Shown here one piece after another: positions 42,255 through 53,249 of a DNA stretch of 64,000 nt. Numbering within the stretch: the stretch's first letter is position 1; each line of letters opens with the position of its first letter. The notes under the pieces are model-generated. The model saw nothing but the letters and a program-made list of their open reading frames with translations, searched no databases and was not told where the DNA came from. Made by a program: the position numbers and the translations under genes. The DNA comes from Mixta intestinalis (GTDB taxonomy: Bacteria; Pseudomonadota; Gammaproteobacteria; Enterobacterales; Enterobacteriaceae), in NCBI RefSeq assembly GCF_009914055.1, contig NZ_CP028271.1:3968001-4032000 (forward strand), given 5' to 3'.

Positions 42255-42694
42255 AGTTTATTTTATCCTCCCTGTTTCTCCTGTTTATGTTATCCGTCAG
42301 CCTGCTGGCAAGAGGCACGGAAAAAATTCGAATCACTTCTCCGCAGGCAGCGATGCGTACCTATAAGCAAAACTATAAAGATATGGTGCTGGCAGAGTGC
42401 GTCGCTAGTGCTTACCGTGATGAGCCGCGTGCGACACAGGATGCGGGTAGTAGCGTTAGCGCACTGCGCGACTGGACTTATTACGATATGGAAAAAGCGC
42501 CAGGCGCGATAAACAGACTGGTAGAGAACTATCTGGCACGCGATTATCATAATCCGCTGGTTGAGCCGGAAGTCAGCGGCGTTCGCTTTGAGCTGCTCAA
42601 GTGCTTCGATCTGTATCACAGCGAGGCGCTGGAAAAACAGGCCCGACAGCTGGTTATTAATCCTGAACGCACTTATCGGCAGGATAATCCCTAA
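42251..42694 (+). CDS. tai4: Tai4-family immunity protein
   Basis: A 147-aa exported helical protein with a Sec signal peptide (MKFILSSLFLLFMLSVSLLA). It resembles Tai4 immunity proteins: NYKDMVLAECVASAY near the start of the mature part, a WTYYDMEKAP turn, and a cysteine in FELLKCFDLYHSEAL that may pair with the AEC cysteine. It neutralises Tae4 in the periplasm. Coupled translation with tae4 through ATGA. Confidence 0.9.
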   Translation: MKFILSSLFLLFMLSVSLLARGTEKIRITSPQAAMRTYKQNYKDMVLAECVASAYRDEPRATQDAGSSVSALRDWTYYDMEKAPGAINRLVENYLARDYHNPLVEPEVSGVRFELLKCFDLYHSEALEKQARQLVINPERTYRQDNP

Positions 42695-42762
42695 CCTGCC
42701 GCAACTTCATCGCAGGTGAATTTTTCCGTTTCTCATTCCGGCATCTGGCTGGAGTCCTTCAA

Positions 42763-42788
42763 TTTTTATACTTTTTTTACATCCCGCC
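42763..42788 (+). promoter_or_regulatory. KdpE operator upstream of kdpFABC
   Basis: TTTATACTTTTTTTACA followed by TCCCGCC almost exactly repeats the E. coli KdpE-binding site, including its T-tract and the CCCGCC flank. It lies about 75 bp before kdpF. It implies control by phosphorylated KdpE, although kdpE is not next to kdpD in this window. Confidence 0.85.
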
Positions 42789-42862
42789 GCCTTAATTTAA
42801 CGCCAATTTTATACGCCAGTTTTTATCCTCTGCGCTAACTGTAATGCGCCCTGGAGGTGACT

Positions 42863-42952
42863 GTGAGTATCGGAATTGCGGCGGGTATCGTGCTGCTGTT
42901 TTTACTGCTGGGCTATCTGATATATGCCCTGATCAACGCGGAGGCCTTTTAA
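42863..42952 (+). CDS. kdpF: KdpF, small subunit of the high-affinity K+ ATPase
   Basis: A 29-residue single-helix lipid-like peptide starting at GTG 42863: (M)SIGIAAGIVLLF then LLGYLIYALINAEAF. The ending ALINAEAF is identical to my recollection of E. coli KdpF. GGAGGTG lies 4-10 nt upstream. It stabilises the KdpABC complex. Its stop overlaps the kdpA start (TAATG). Confidence 0.93.
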   Translation: MSIGIAAGIVLLFLLLGYLIYALINAEAF

Positions 42953-44631
42953 TGGTCACCTCTGCATTTTTACTGTTGGTCAGCTATATGGCCGTATTGC
43001 TGGTGCTGGCCCATCCGCTGGGACGGGCGATGACGGGGATCGTGCACGACAGGCCGCTGTTGCCCCGGCTGGAAAAGATGCTGTGGCGGCTGTGCGGTGC
43101 GGAAAAACAGAGCATGAGCTGGCAACACTACCTGCTGGCGCTGCTGCTGTTTAACGGCCTGGGACTACTGCTGCTGCTGGCGATACTGATGATGCAGCAG
43201 GCGCTGCCGCTTAATCCATTACGGCTGCCGAATCTGAGCTGGCATCTGGCGCTGAATACCGCCGTCAGCTTCGTTACCAATACCAACTGGCAATCCTATG
43301 CCGGTGAAAGCACGCTCAGTCCGCTGAGCCAGATGGCTGGGCTGGCAGTACAGAACTTCCTGTCGGCAGCGACCGGCATCGCCGTGGCCTTTGCGCTGAT
43401 GCGCGGCTTCGCCAATAAATCGCTGGCCACGCTCGGTAACGCCTGGCGTGATATAACGCGCATTACTCTCTACGTTCTGCTGCCCATCAGCCTGATTATT
43501 GCGTTGCTGCTGGTCAGTCAGGGCGTGGTGCAGACGTTGAGCGCCAGCGTTGACGTACAGACGCTGGAAGGCGCGAAGCAGACGCTATCGTTAGGGCCGG
43601 TAGCCTCACAGGAAGCGATCAAAATGCTGGGCACCAACGGCGGCGGCTTCTTCAACGTCAACTCGGCACATCCGTTTGAAAACCCTACCGCACTCAGCAA
43701 TTTTATTGAAATGCTGGCGATATTCCTGATCCCTGCCGCGCTCTGCTTCACCTTCGGCGAAGTGGTCAGCGATCGTCGCCAGGGCTACGCGCTGCTCTGG
43801 GCGATGAGCATAATGTTTATCGCGGCGGTAGCGGTTGTGATGTGGGCCGAGCTGCGCGGCAACCCACATTTCCTGACGCTTGGTGCCGACAGCGCGATTA
43901 ATATGGAAGGTAAAGAGACGCGCTTCGGCATTCTCAACTCCAGCCTGTTCGCGGTGATCACCACCGCCGCCTCCTGCGGGGCGGTAAACGCCATGCACGA
44001 CTCCTTTACCGCGCTGGGCGGCATGATCCCGATGTGGCTGATGCAGCTGGGTGAAGTGGTGTTCGGCGGCGTCGGTGCGGGCCTGTACGGAATGCTGCTG
44101 TTCGTGGTACTGGCGGTATTTATCGCCGGGCTGATGATCGGACGCACGCCGGAATATCTCGGTAAAAAAATCGACGTGCGTGAAATGAAACTGACCGCGC
44201 TGGCAATTTTGGTGACGCCGACGCTGGTTCTGCTCGGTAGCGCGCTGGCGATGATGACCGAAGCGGGGCGCGCCGGGATGGCGAACCCAGGCACTCACGG
44301 TTTCAGCGAGGTGCTGTATGCCGTCTCGTCGGCGGCCAACAACAACGGTAGCGCGTTTGCCGGACTAAGCGCCAATACGCCGTTCTGGAACCTGCTGCTG
44401 GCGTTCTGCATGCTGGTTGGTCGCTTCGGCATCATCGTTCCGGTGATGGCGATTGCCGGTTCGCTGGCGGTGAAAAAGGCGCAGCCGGTAAGCAGCGGTA
44501 CCTTGCCTACCCACGGCGCGCTGTTCATCTGCCTGCTGATCGGCACCGTGCTGCTGGTCGGCGCGCTGACCTTTATTCCTGCGCTGGCGCTGGGGCCGGT
44601 GGCAGAACATCTCCAACTGATTTCGCGTTAA
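42952..44631 (+). CDS. kdpA: KdpA, K+-translocating subunit
   Basis: A 559-aa membrane protein with ten predicted helices, related to the KtrB/TrkH channel superfamily. The four selectivity-filter loops are visible: TNTNWQSYAGE, TNGGGFFNVNSAHPF, TAASCGAVNAMHDS and SSAANNNGSAFAGL. It binds K+ from the periplasm and passes it to KdpB. The open frame begins at 42844, but the start is set at 42952 by the kdpF stop overlap and by homology. Confidence 0.97.
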   Translation: MVTSAFLLLVSYMAVLLVLAHPLGRAMTGIVHDRPLLPRLEKMLWRLCGAEKQSMSWQHYLLALLLFNGLGLLLLLAILMMQQALPLNPLRLPNLSWHLALNTAVSFVTNTNWQSYAGESTLSPLSQMAGLAVQNFLSAATGIAVAFALMRGFANKSLATLGNAWRDITRITLYVLLPISLIIALLLVSQGVVQTLSASVDVQTLEGAKQTLSLGPVASQEAIKMLGTNGGGFFNVNSAHPFENPTALSNFIEMLAIFLIPAALCFTFGEVVSDRRQGYALLWAMSIMFIAAVAVVMWAELRGNPHFLTLGADSAINMEGKETRFGILNSSLFAVITTAASCGAVNAMHDSFTALGGMIPMWLMQLGEVVFGGVGAGLYGMLLFVVLAVFIAGLMIGRTPEYLGKKIDVREMKLTALAILVTPTLVLLGSALAMMTEAGRAGMANPGTHGFSEVLYAVSSAANNNGSAFAGLSANTPFWNLLLAFCMLVGRFGIIVPVMAIAGSLAVKKAQPVSSGTLPTHGALFICLLIGTVLLVGALTFIPALALGPVAEHLQLISR

Positions 44632-44646
44632 CGGACGGGCAAGCTT

Positions 44647-46695
<2,049 letters not shown>

Positions 46696-46702
46696 GGAGA
46701 GA

Positions 46703-47284
46703 ATGATGTACGCATTACGTCCTGCCTTCATCCTGTTAATTATCCTGACGCTGCTGACCGGCGGCCTCTATCCGCTGCTGACAACCCAACTGGCACAGTG
46801 GCTGTTTCCGGCGCAGGCCAACGGCTCGCTGCTGCGGGAAAACGAGGCGGCGCGCGGCTCGGCGCTGATCGGTCAGGCGTTTAGCCGTACCGATTATTTT
46901 TGGGGGCGTCCCTCCGCGACGGCGGAAACGCCTTACAACGGCGCGGCCTCGTCGGGCAGTAACCTCGCCGCCAGTAATCCGGCGCTGGACCAGGCGGTAA
47001 GCGAACGCATCGCACAGCTGCGTGCCGCCAATCCGCAGGCCAGCCGCCAGGTGCCGGTCGATCTGGTTACCACTTCCGGCAGCGGCCTCGATCCGCATAT
47101 CTCTCCGACGGCGGCGCAGTGGCAGGCACCCAGAGTTGCGGCGGCGCGTCGGTTGCCGCTGGAAACCGTACAGCGGCTGATTGACGAAAATAGTGACCGT
47201 CCGCTGCTGAAATTTCTTGGCGAGCCGGGGGTGAATGTGGTGAAACTGAATATGGCGCTGGATGCGCTGACGGCAGCGCGCTGA
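46703..47284 (+). CDS. kdpC: KdpC, accessory subunit of K+ ATPase
   Basis: A 193-aa protein with one N-terminal helix (FILLIILTLLTGGLYPLL) and a periplasmic domain with SALIGQAFSRTDYFWGRPSA, SGGSNLA-like GSNLAASNP and TTSGSGLDPHISPTAAQWQ. It fits the KdpC family and stabilises the KdpA-KdpB complex. The ATG at 46703 (or 46706) follows GAGGAGA; the upstream extension overlaps kdpB. Confidence 0.95.
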   Translation: MMYALRPAFILLIILTLLTGGLYPLLTTQLAQWLFPAQANGSLLRENEAARGSALIGQAFSRTDYFWGRPSATAETPYNGAASSGSNLAASNPALDQAVSERIAQLRAANPQASRQVPVDLVTTSGSGLDPHISPTAAQWQAPRVAAARRLPLETVQRLIDENSDRPLLKFLGEPGVNVVKLNMALDALTAAR

Positions 47285-47333
47285 CAGCCTGTCGCCGCCG
47301 CCTGGAAAAACCGCTTCACCTTTAAGGACCGCG

Positions 47334-50006
47334 ATGAACGATGAGATAGCCCGCCCCGATCCTGATGCGCTGCTGCAACACGGCAGCCATCGCGGCAAGC
47401 TGAAAATCTACTTTGGTGCCTGTGCCGGCGTCGGAAAAACCTACGCCATGCTCCAGGAGGCGCGGCGGCTGCGCGCGCAGGGGCTGGATGTGCTGGTTGG
47501 CGTAGTGGAAACCCACGGACGCCAGGAGACGGCGAGCCTGCTGGAAGGGCTAAGCATATTGCCGCGTCGCGCAAGCGGGCGCTCACGCTATGAAGAGTTC
47601 GATCTGGATGCAGCGCTGGCGCGGCGTCCGGCGGCGATCCTGATTGATGAACTGGCACACAGCAATGTGCCCGGCTCGCGCCATCCAAAGCGCTGGCAGG
47701 ATATCGATGAGCTGCTGGAGGCGGGCATCGATGTGATGACCACGGTGAACGTTCAGCATCTGGAAAGCCTGAACGATGTGGTGGGTGGCATTACCGGCAT
47801 TCAGGTACGCGAGACGGTGCCCGATCCTTTTTTTGACCGCGCCGATGAAGTGGTTCTGGTGGATTTGCCGCCGGACGATCTGCGCCAGCGGCTGAAAGAG
47901 GGCAAGGTTTACGTGGGCGATCGCGCCGAGCGGGCGATTGAAAACTTCTTCCGCAAGGGCAATCTGTTTGCCCTGCGCGAGCTGGCGCTGCGGCGAACCG
48001 CCGATCGGGTAGACGATCAGATGCGCGCCTGGCGTGACATACAGGGCCGGGAGAAAGTCTGGCATACCCGCGATGCCATCCTGCTCTGCATCGGCGACCA
48101 GACCGGCAGCGAAAAGCTGGTGCGCACCGCTGCCCGACTGGCTTCACGTCTCGGCAGCGTCTGGCACGCGGTGTATGTGGAAACGCCCCGGCTTTACCGG
48201 CTGCCAGAGACGCGACGGCGCGCCATTTTACGTACGCTGCGGCTGGCGCAGGAGCTGGGTGCGGAAACCGCTACCCTGGCGGAGGCGGATGAGGCGCAGG
48301 CGGTGTTGCGCTACGCACGGCAGCATAATCTGGGCAAAATCGTTATTGGCCGCCGTCCGACGCGGCGCTGGCGGCGCGACAGCTTTGCCGCCCGTCTCGG
48401 TCTGCTGGGGCCGGATCTCGATCTGGTGGTGGTGGCGCTGGAGGATGCGGCGCGTGATATACCCGGACAGCTTCACGATACGCGCAGCTTCAGCGAAAAA
48501 TGGGCAACTCAGCTGCGTGGCATGGCGGCGGCGCTGTTGCTGTGCGCGCTGATTACTCTCGGTGGACTATACTGGCTGCCCGGTTTCGATCCCGCCAACG
48601 GCGTAATGATTTACCTGCTCGGCGTGGTGATTATCGCGCTGCGTTACGGGCGCTGGCCGTCGGTAGTGGCGACGGTGATGAACATCCTCGCGTTTGATCT
48701 CTTTTTCATTGCGCCCACCGGAACGGTGGCGGTTTCCGATTTGCAATATCTGGTGACTTTTGGCGTCATGCTGGCGGTTGGCGTGATTGTCGGCAACCTG
48801 ACGGCGGGCGTGCGCTATCAGGCGCGGGTCGCGCGCTATCGCGAGCAGCGGGCGCGTTATCTCTATGAAATGGCCCGCTCGCTTAGCAGCGCGTTGCGCC
48901 ATGAGGATATCGCTGCCACCAGCCAGCGCAGCCTTTTCGCTACCTTGCAGGCGCGTAGCGCGCTGTTGCTGCCCGATGAGCGCGGTGAGCTGCATGTTAC
49001 CGGCGACAGCAACCTGACGCTGCCGCCCGATGGTGCTATTGCCCGCTGGAGCTTTGGTAAAGGGCAGCCAGCCGGTGCCGGAACGGATACGCTACCGGCG
49101 ATGCCCTGGCAGATGCTGGCGCTGAAGACTCATGAGAAAACCTGGGGATTGCTGGTGGTGGAGCCGGAAAACCTGCGCCAGTTGATGATCCCGGAACAGC
49201 AGCGGCTGCTGGAAACCTACTGCGTGCTGCTGGCTAACGCGCTTGAGCGTATCGCGCTGGCGCGCAGCGAGGCGGCTTCACGGCTGGCGGCGGAGCGCGA
49301 ACAGTTACGCAATGCGCTGCTCTCCGCTCTGTCGCACGATCTGCGCACGCCGCTAACGGTGCTGTTCGGCCAGGCGGAGATGCTGATGCTCGATCTCGCC
49401 GGAGAAAATTCAAAATTTGCGCCGCAGGCGGGGCAGATCCGCGAGCAGACGCTCAGCACTATCCGGCTGGTGAGCAATATGCTGGATATGGCGCGTATCC
49501 AGTCCGGCGGGCTGAACCTGCGTCAGGAGTGGCTGCTGCTGGAGGAGCTGATCGGTAGTGCACTAACGCAGCTGGCGGCGATTTTACCGGGTGAAAGCGT
49601 GCAGCTGGCGCTTCCGGAGCGGCTGATCTGGCTACACGGCGACAGTACGCTGCTGGAGCGTGTCTTTATCAATCTGCTGGAAAACAGCGTGAAATACGCT
49701 GGTGCACAGACGCCGCGCGGTATTCGCGCACAGGAGCATGACGGCAAGCTGCACATTGAGGTATGGGACAGCGGGCCTGGCATTCCAGCCGGGCAGGAGG
49801 AGAAAATTTTCGATAAGTTTTCCCGTGGCGATAAGGAATCTACTGTGCCGGGCGTCGGGCTGGGGCTGGCGATCTGCAAAGCGATTATCGAAACCCACGG
49901 TGGGCAGATTGAAGCGAGTCCGCGTCCGTCAGGTGGCGTAAGCTTCATTATTACGCTGCCGCAGGCTGTACCGCCTGTGTTACCGGAGAGCGAGGAAGTG
50001 GCATAA
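47334..50006 (+). CDS. kdpD: KdpD, K+-sensing histidine kinase
   Basis: An 890-aa sensor kinase. The N-terminal KdpD domain has KIYFGACAGVGKTYAMLQEA, then a universal-stress-protein-like domain (~250-370), four closely spaced helices (~400-500), a GAF-like region, and the kinase core: H-box ALSHDLRTPLTVLFGQ, N-box INLLENSVKYA, G-boxes DSGPGIPAGQEEKIFDKFSR and GVGLGLAICKAI. It should phosphorylate KdpE under K+ limitation or salt stress. It follows kdpC by 49 bp. Unusually, no kdpE follows; the next gene is yqhA. Confidence 0.96.
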   Translation: MNDEIARPDPDALLQHGSHRGKLKIYFGACAGVGKTYAMLQEARRLRAQGLDVLVGVVETHGRQETASLLEGLSILPRRASGRSRYEEFDLDAALARRPAAILIDELAHSNVPGSRHPKRWQDIDELLEAGIDVMTTVNVQHLESLNDVVGGITGIQVRETVPDPFFDRADEVVLVDLPPDDLRQRLKEGKVYVGDRAERAIENFFRKGNLFALRELALRRTADRVDDQMRAWRDIQGREKVWHTRDAILLCIGDQTGSEKLVRTAARLASRLGSVWHAVYVETPRLYRLPETRRRAILRTLRLAQELGAETATLAEADEAQAVLRYARQHNLGKIVIGRRPTRRWRRDSFAARLGLLGPDLDLVVVALEDAARDIPGQLHDTRSFSEKWATQLRGMAAALLLCALITLGGLYWLPGFDPANGVMIYLLGVVIIALRYGRWPSVVATVMNILAFDLFFIAPTGTVAVSDLQYLVTFGVMLAVGVIVGNLTAGVRYQARVARYREQRARYLYEMARSLSSALRHEDIAATSQRSLFATLQARSALLLPDERGELHVTGDSNLTLPPDGAIARWSFGKGQPAGAGTDTLPAMPWQMLALKTHEKTWGLLVVEPENLRQLMIPEQQRLLETYCVLLANALERIALARSEAASRLAAEREQLRNALLSALSHDLRTPLTVLFGQAEMLMLDLAGENSKFAPQAGQIREQTLSTIRLVSNMLDMARIQSGGLNLRQEWLLLEELIGSALTQLAAILPGESVQLALPERLIWLHGDSTLLERVFINLLENSVKYAGAQTPRGIRAQEHDGKLHIEVWDSGPGIPAGQEEKIFDKFSRGDKESTVPGVGLGLAICKAIIETHGGQIEASPRPSGGVSFIITLPQAVPPVLPESEEVA

Positions 50007-50061
50007 GTTGTTAACGCATCGGTTATACTGGTGATCTTTATAAGTTAACAAACTGGACTTT

Positions 50062-50565
50062 ATGGAACGCTTCACCGAAAACCTGATGTACGCCTCGCGC
50101 TGGCTGCTGGCACCGGTTTATATCGGTCTGTCGCTGGGATTGCTGGCGCTGACCATTAAGTTTTTTCAGGAAATCCTGCATCTGCTGCCGCATATCCTGG
50201 ATATTGCCGAAAACGATCTGATCCTGATTCTGCTGTCGCTGGTGGATATGACGCTGGTAGGCGGCCTGCTGGTGATGGTAATGCTCTCCGGCTATGAAAA
50301 TTTTGTCTCGCGGCTCGATATTGATGAGCACAAAGAGAAGCTGAGCTGGCTGGGCAAGATGGATTCCGGTTCGTTGAAAAACAAAGTGGCGGCCTCAATT
50401 GTGGCGATCTCATCGATTCATCTGCTGCGGGTATTTATGGATGCGCGCAGCATCGCCAACGATAAGCTGATGTGGTATGTCATTATCCATCTGACCTTCG
50501 TGCTGTCGGCCTTTGTGATGGGCTACCTGGACTCATTGTCGCGGCGAGATAAGAAAGGTTACTAG
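50062..50565 (+). CDS. yqhA: YqhA, UPF0114 inner-membrane protein
   Basis: A 167-aa membrane protein of the UPF0114/YqhA family, with three to four predicted helices: WLLAPVYIGLSLGLLALTIK, LILILLSLVDMTLVGGLLVM (with the conserved DMTLVGGLL), and WYVIIHLTFVLSAFVMGYLD at the end. The loop SGYENFVSRLDIDEHKEKLS is diagnostic. The function is unknown. It occupies the place usually held by kdpE after kdpD. A terminator follows at 50611. Confidence 0.92.
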   Translation: MERFTENLMYASRWLLAPVYIGLSLGLLALTIKFFQEILHLLPHILDIAENDLILILLSLVDMTLVGGLLVMVMLSGYENFVSRLDIDEHKEKLSWLGKMDSGSLKNKVAASIVAISSIHLLRVFMDARSIANDKLMWYVIIHLTFVLSAFVMGYLDSLSRRDKKGY

Positions 50566-50610
50566 CGTTGCAGACGTCACGCTGTCAGCCGGATGTTTAG
50601 CCTCCACCTG

Positions 50611-50640
50611 AACCACGCTTTCCGGCGTGGTTTCTCTTTT
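50611..50640 (+). terminator. Rho-independent terminator of yqhA
   Basis: AACCACGC (50611-50618) pairs with GCGTGGTT (50625-50632) and is followed by a T-rich tail (TTTCTCTTTT), 45 bp after the yqhA stop. Confidence 0.9.
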
Positions 50641-50728
50641 CATCTGTTTCAGTTATTCATTTCTCCGCGCCAGCCAGGGATATATGCCAGGCTTAATTTA
50701 TTCAGTGGGCAACTATCACGGGAGTAGT

Positions 50729-52114
50729 ATGGATTTCCTTGGCTGGACCGTCGCCAGCGGCGGATTATTGCTGGTTATGTCGCTGGCGTCGAGCTGGATT
50801 CGTCGCGGCCCGGTGACCTCTTTTGGCCTGTTTTTACTGATTGGCATCCTGTTCGGCCCCTGGGCGTTGGATCTGGTCAGGCTTAATGTACTGACTCATC
50901 CCGACATTACCGCCCATATCACCGAAATTACCATGGCCGCCTCGCTGTTTATTACCGGGCTGAAGTTGCGTCTGCCGCTAAAGCTCAGCAACTGGCGTAT
51001 CGGTACGCTGCTGGCGTTCCCCGCGATGCTGCTGACGGTGCTGGGAATGACGGCGGTGGTGCATTTTATTACCGGCTTCTCCTGGCCGCTGTCGCTGGCG
51101 TTTGCGGCGATCGTTGCGCCAACCGATCCGGTGCTGGCGAGCCTGATCTCGGTTAACCATGCGGGCGACGACGACGCGCTGCGCGTGGCGCTCTCCAGCG
51201 AAGCGGGACTGAACGATGGTTCGGCGCTGCCGCTGTTAATGCTGGCGCTGCTGCTGGCGCAGGGAAACGAACCTTTCTCCGCCGGGATGTTCGGGCACTG
51301 GGTCTTAAAAGATGTGCTGTGGGCCTTTATCGTCGGTACGCTGATTGGCTACTTTCTGGGACGGCTGATAGGCATCCTGGCAACCCGGCTGCGCAGCGCG
51401 CATAGCGATACGGCACCAAACGATTTCCTGGCGCTGGCCCTGATCGCGCTCAGCTATGCGCTGGCGCAGTATGTTGAGGCTTCCGGCTTCCTCGCCGCCT
51501 TCGCCGCCGGGATCGGGCTACGGCGCGCTGAAGTATACGTCGTGCGTAATCATCCACCGGAACAGCTGCCGGAAGATGCGCGCATGAAGCCTGCGGAGCT
51601 GCTGGTGAACCCCAACCAACGACATATGCAGGAAGATTACGGCCCGGCGCATTCGGTAGGGCTGGTAGTTGGCGATGCGCTGTCGTTTGGCGATACGGTG
51701 GAACGGCTGCTGGCGGCGTTGATGGTAGTGGCGCTGGGCGCAACCCTGGCGCTGCACTGGAACACTACCGGCCTGCTGTTGGCGGCAATACTGTTTTTCG
51801 TTATTCGCCCGCTGGCGGTCTGGATCACTACTATTGGCACCGGTACACCAGCACGGCGGCGCTGGCTGCTCGGCTGGCTGGGGATTCGCGGCATCGGCAG
51901 TATTAACTATATCGCCTATGCCTGGATGCACGGCATGGATGGGCCGCAGGCTAACGCCATGGCAGACATGGCGCTGACGCTGGTTGCCGCCAGCGTGGTG
52001 ATTCACGGCATGACCGTGACGCCGCTGCTGACCCGACGCCAAAACCGGCTGGCAGCGCGACATGAAGCGGAGCGACAGCGGCGCAAAGAAGCAGAGAAAC
52101 TTAAACAGGATTGA
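50729..52114 (+). CDS. CPA-type cation/proton antiporter
   Basis: A 461-aa membrane protein with about 12 helices, of the monovalent cation:proton antiporter group. Landmarks are SFGLFLLIGILFGPWALDLV, FAAIVAPTDPVLASLI (the conserved TDP segment) and ALSSEAGLNDGSALPLLML, containing the ND-type ion site. The end is a basic helical tail (RHEAERQRRKEAEKLKQD). The open frame starts at 50627 inside the yqhA terminator; the ATG at 50729 with GGAG 4 nt before it is preferred. It may exchange Na+ or K+ for H+, which fits its location next to the Kdp genes, but this is inference. Confidence 0.82.
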   Translation: MDFLGWTVASGGLLLVMSLASSWIRRGPVTSFGLFLLIGILFGPWALDLVRLNVLTHPDITAHITEITMAASLFITGLKLRLPLKLSNWRIGTLLAFPAMLLTVLGMTAVVHFITGFSWPLSLAFAAIVAPTDPVLASLISVNHAGDDDALRVALSSEAGLNDGSALPLLMLALLLAQGNEPFSAGMFGHWVLKDVLWAFIVGTLIGYFLGRLIGILATRLRSAHSDTAPNDFLALALIALSYALAQYVEASGFLAAFAAGIGLRRAEVYVVRNHPPEQLPEDARMKPAELLVNPNQRHMQEDYGPAHSVGLVVGDALSFGDTVERLLAALMVVALGATLALHWNTTGLLLAAILFFVIRPLAVWITTIGTGTPARRRWLLGWLGIRGIGSINYIAYAWMHGMDGPQANAMADMALTLVAASVVIHGMTVTPLLTRRQNRLAARHEAERQRRKEAEKLKQD

Positions 52115-52280
52115 CGGCGATACGGTTTTTCGCGCTACGATAGCGTGGCGGCGCTGTCCAGCCTCGTTTCTGAGTCATCATCCCGATCTATTTTATCGAT
52201 GCGCCGTGGCGTATCGTGGAGTCTCTCCTTGTCTTCTTTTATCACCGGGTTGCCACCTGCGGGCACCGTGGGAATGCAGC

Positions 52281-53210
52281 ATGATTAGTCGTCGGCGTCT
52301 TCTGCTGGGCGTGGGTGCCAGTCTGTTTTCTGTGCAAACCGGTAGCCTGTTTGCTGAACAGGATGTGATTCCACTGTGGCCGGAACAGCCGCCCGGCGGC
52401 GGTGGGCCTTCCGGTGCGCTGCATATCAATAAATCGGGTTCCTGGTCTAATATCGTTTCGCCGTCCATTCAGCGTTTTCTGCCGGAAGCGCCAAACGGCG
52501 AGGCGGTGCTTATCGCGGCTGGCGGCGGCTATCGCTGGATTGGTATGGGACGCGAAGCCTGGCCGGTAGCACGCTGGCTGAACAGTATGGGCTATACCGC
52601 CTACGTGTTAAGTTATCGTCTGCCTGGCGAAAAGTGGCACGCTGGGCCGCTGGCGGCTTTGCAGGATGCGCAGCGGGCGATTCGGCTGATACGGGCCATC
52701 GACCATAGCGTACATGCGCTGGGCTTTTCGGCGGGGGCACACCTGTTGGGGATGGCGGCAGCGCGGCCCGGCTACGCCAGCTATGCGCCGCAGGACGCGC
52801 TGGATATGCTGACGGCGAGCGTGGACAGCATCGGCCTGATCTATCCGATTATCACGCTGGAAGCACCGTGGAATCACACGACCACGCACCGTATGCTGGC
52901 GGGCAAACATGCCACGCCGGAGCAGGAGGCCGCATGGTCGATTGAAAACTTTGTGACCGCCGCCTATCCGCCAACGTTTCTGGCGCAGGCGCGGGACGAT
53001 CGCGTATCGCCACCGCAGAACTCACTAATTATGCGTGAGATCTGTCGTCGTAAGGGCGTGCCGGTGGAGTGGATTGAGATCGATAAGGGGGGACATGGTT
53101 TCGGCCTCGGCGCGGCAGGTACGCCAGCCGCTATCTGGGATCGGGCCTATGCGCTCTGGCTACGATCGCGTCAGCATCAGCGCAGGCCGATGCTGACCTT
53201 TACGATGTAA
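52281..53210 (+). CDS. Tat-exported alpha/beta-hydrolase (esterase)
   Basis: A 309-aa esterase. It has a twin-arginine leader (MISRRRLLLGVGASLFSVQT) that should send the folded protein to the periplasm. The mature part begins VIPLWPEQPPGGGGPSG, with AAGGGYRWIG (oxyanion), nucleophile elbow GFSAGAHLLG, aspartate in ARDDRVSPP and histidine in KGGHGFGLG. It is a paralogue of the cytoplasmic hydrolase at 329-1219. The longer open frame from 52062 overlaps the antiporter gene and is not used. The substrate is unknown; acetylated sugars are plausible for this group. Confidence 0.83.
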   Translation: MISRRRLLLGVGASLFSVQTGSLFAEQDVIPLWPEQPPGGGGPSGALHINKSGSWSNIVSPSIQRFLPEAPNGEAVLIAAGGGYRWIGMGREAWPVARWLNSMGYTAYVLSYRLPGEKWHAGPLAALQDAQRAIRLIRAIDHSVHALGFSAGAHLLGMAAARPGYASYAPQDALDMLTASVDSIGLIYPIITLEAPWNHTTTHRMLAGKHATPEQEAAWSIENFVTAAYPPTFLAQARDDRVSPPQNSLIMREICRRKGVPVEWIEIDKGGHGFGLGAAGTPAAIWDRAYALWLRSRQHQRRPMLTFTM

Positions 53211-53218
53211 AACAGCAG

Positions 53219-53243
53219 GAAAAAGACGGCCTCACAGGGCCGC
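53219..53243 (-). terminator. Rho-independent terminator of adhP
   Basis: On the minus strand, CGGCC-CTGTGA-GGCCG is followed by TCTTTTTCC, directly after the adhP stop at 53250. It also separates the convergent hydrolase gene. Confidence 0.75.
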
Positions 53244-53249
53244 CAGCGG

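Noticed and set aside
50007..50061. Remnant of kdpE after kdpD
   Set aside because: The 55 bp hold only a plausible yqhA promoter; no receiver or winged-helix codons can be read in any frame.
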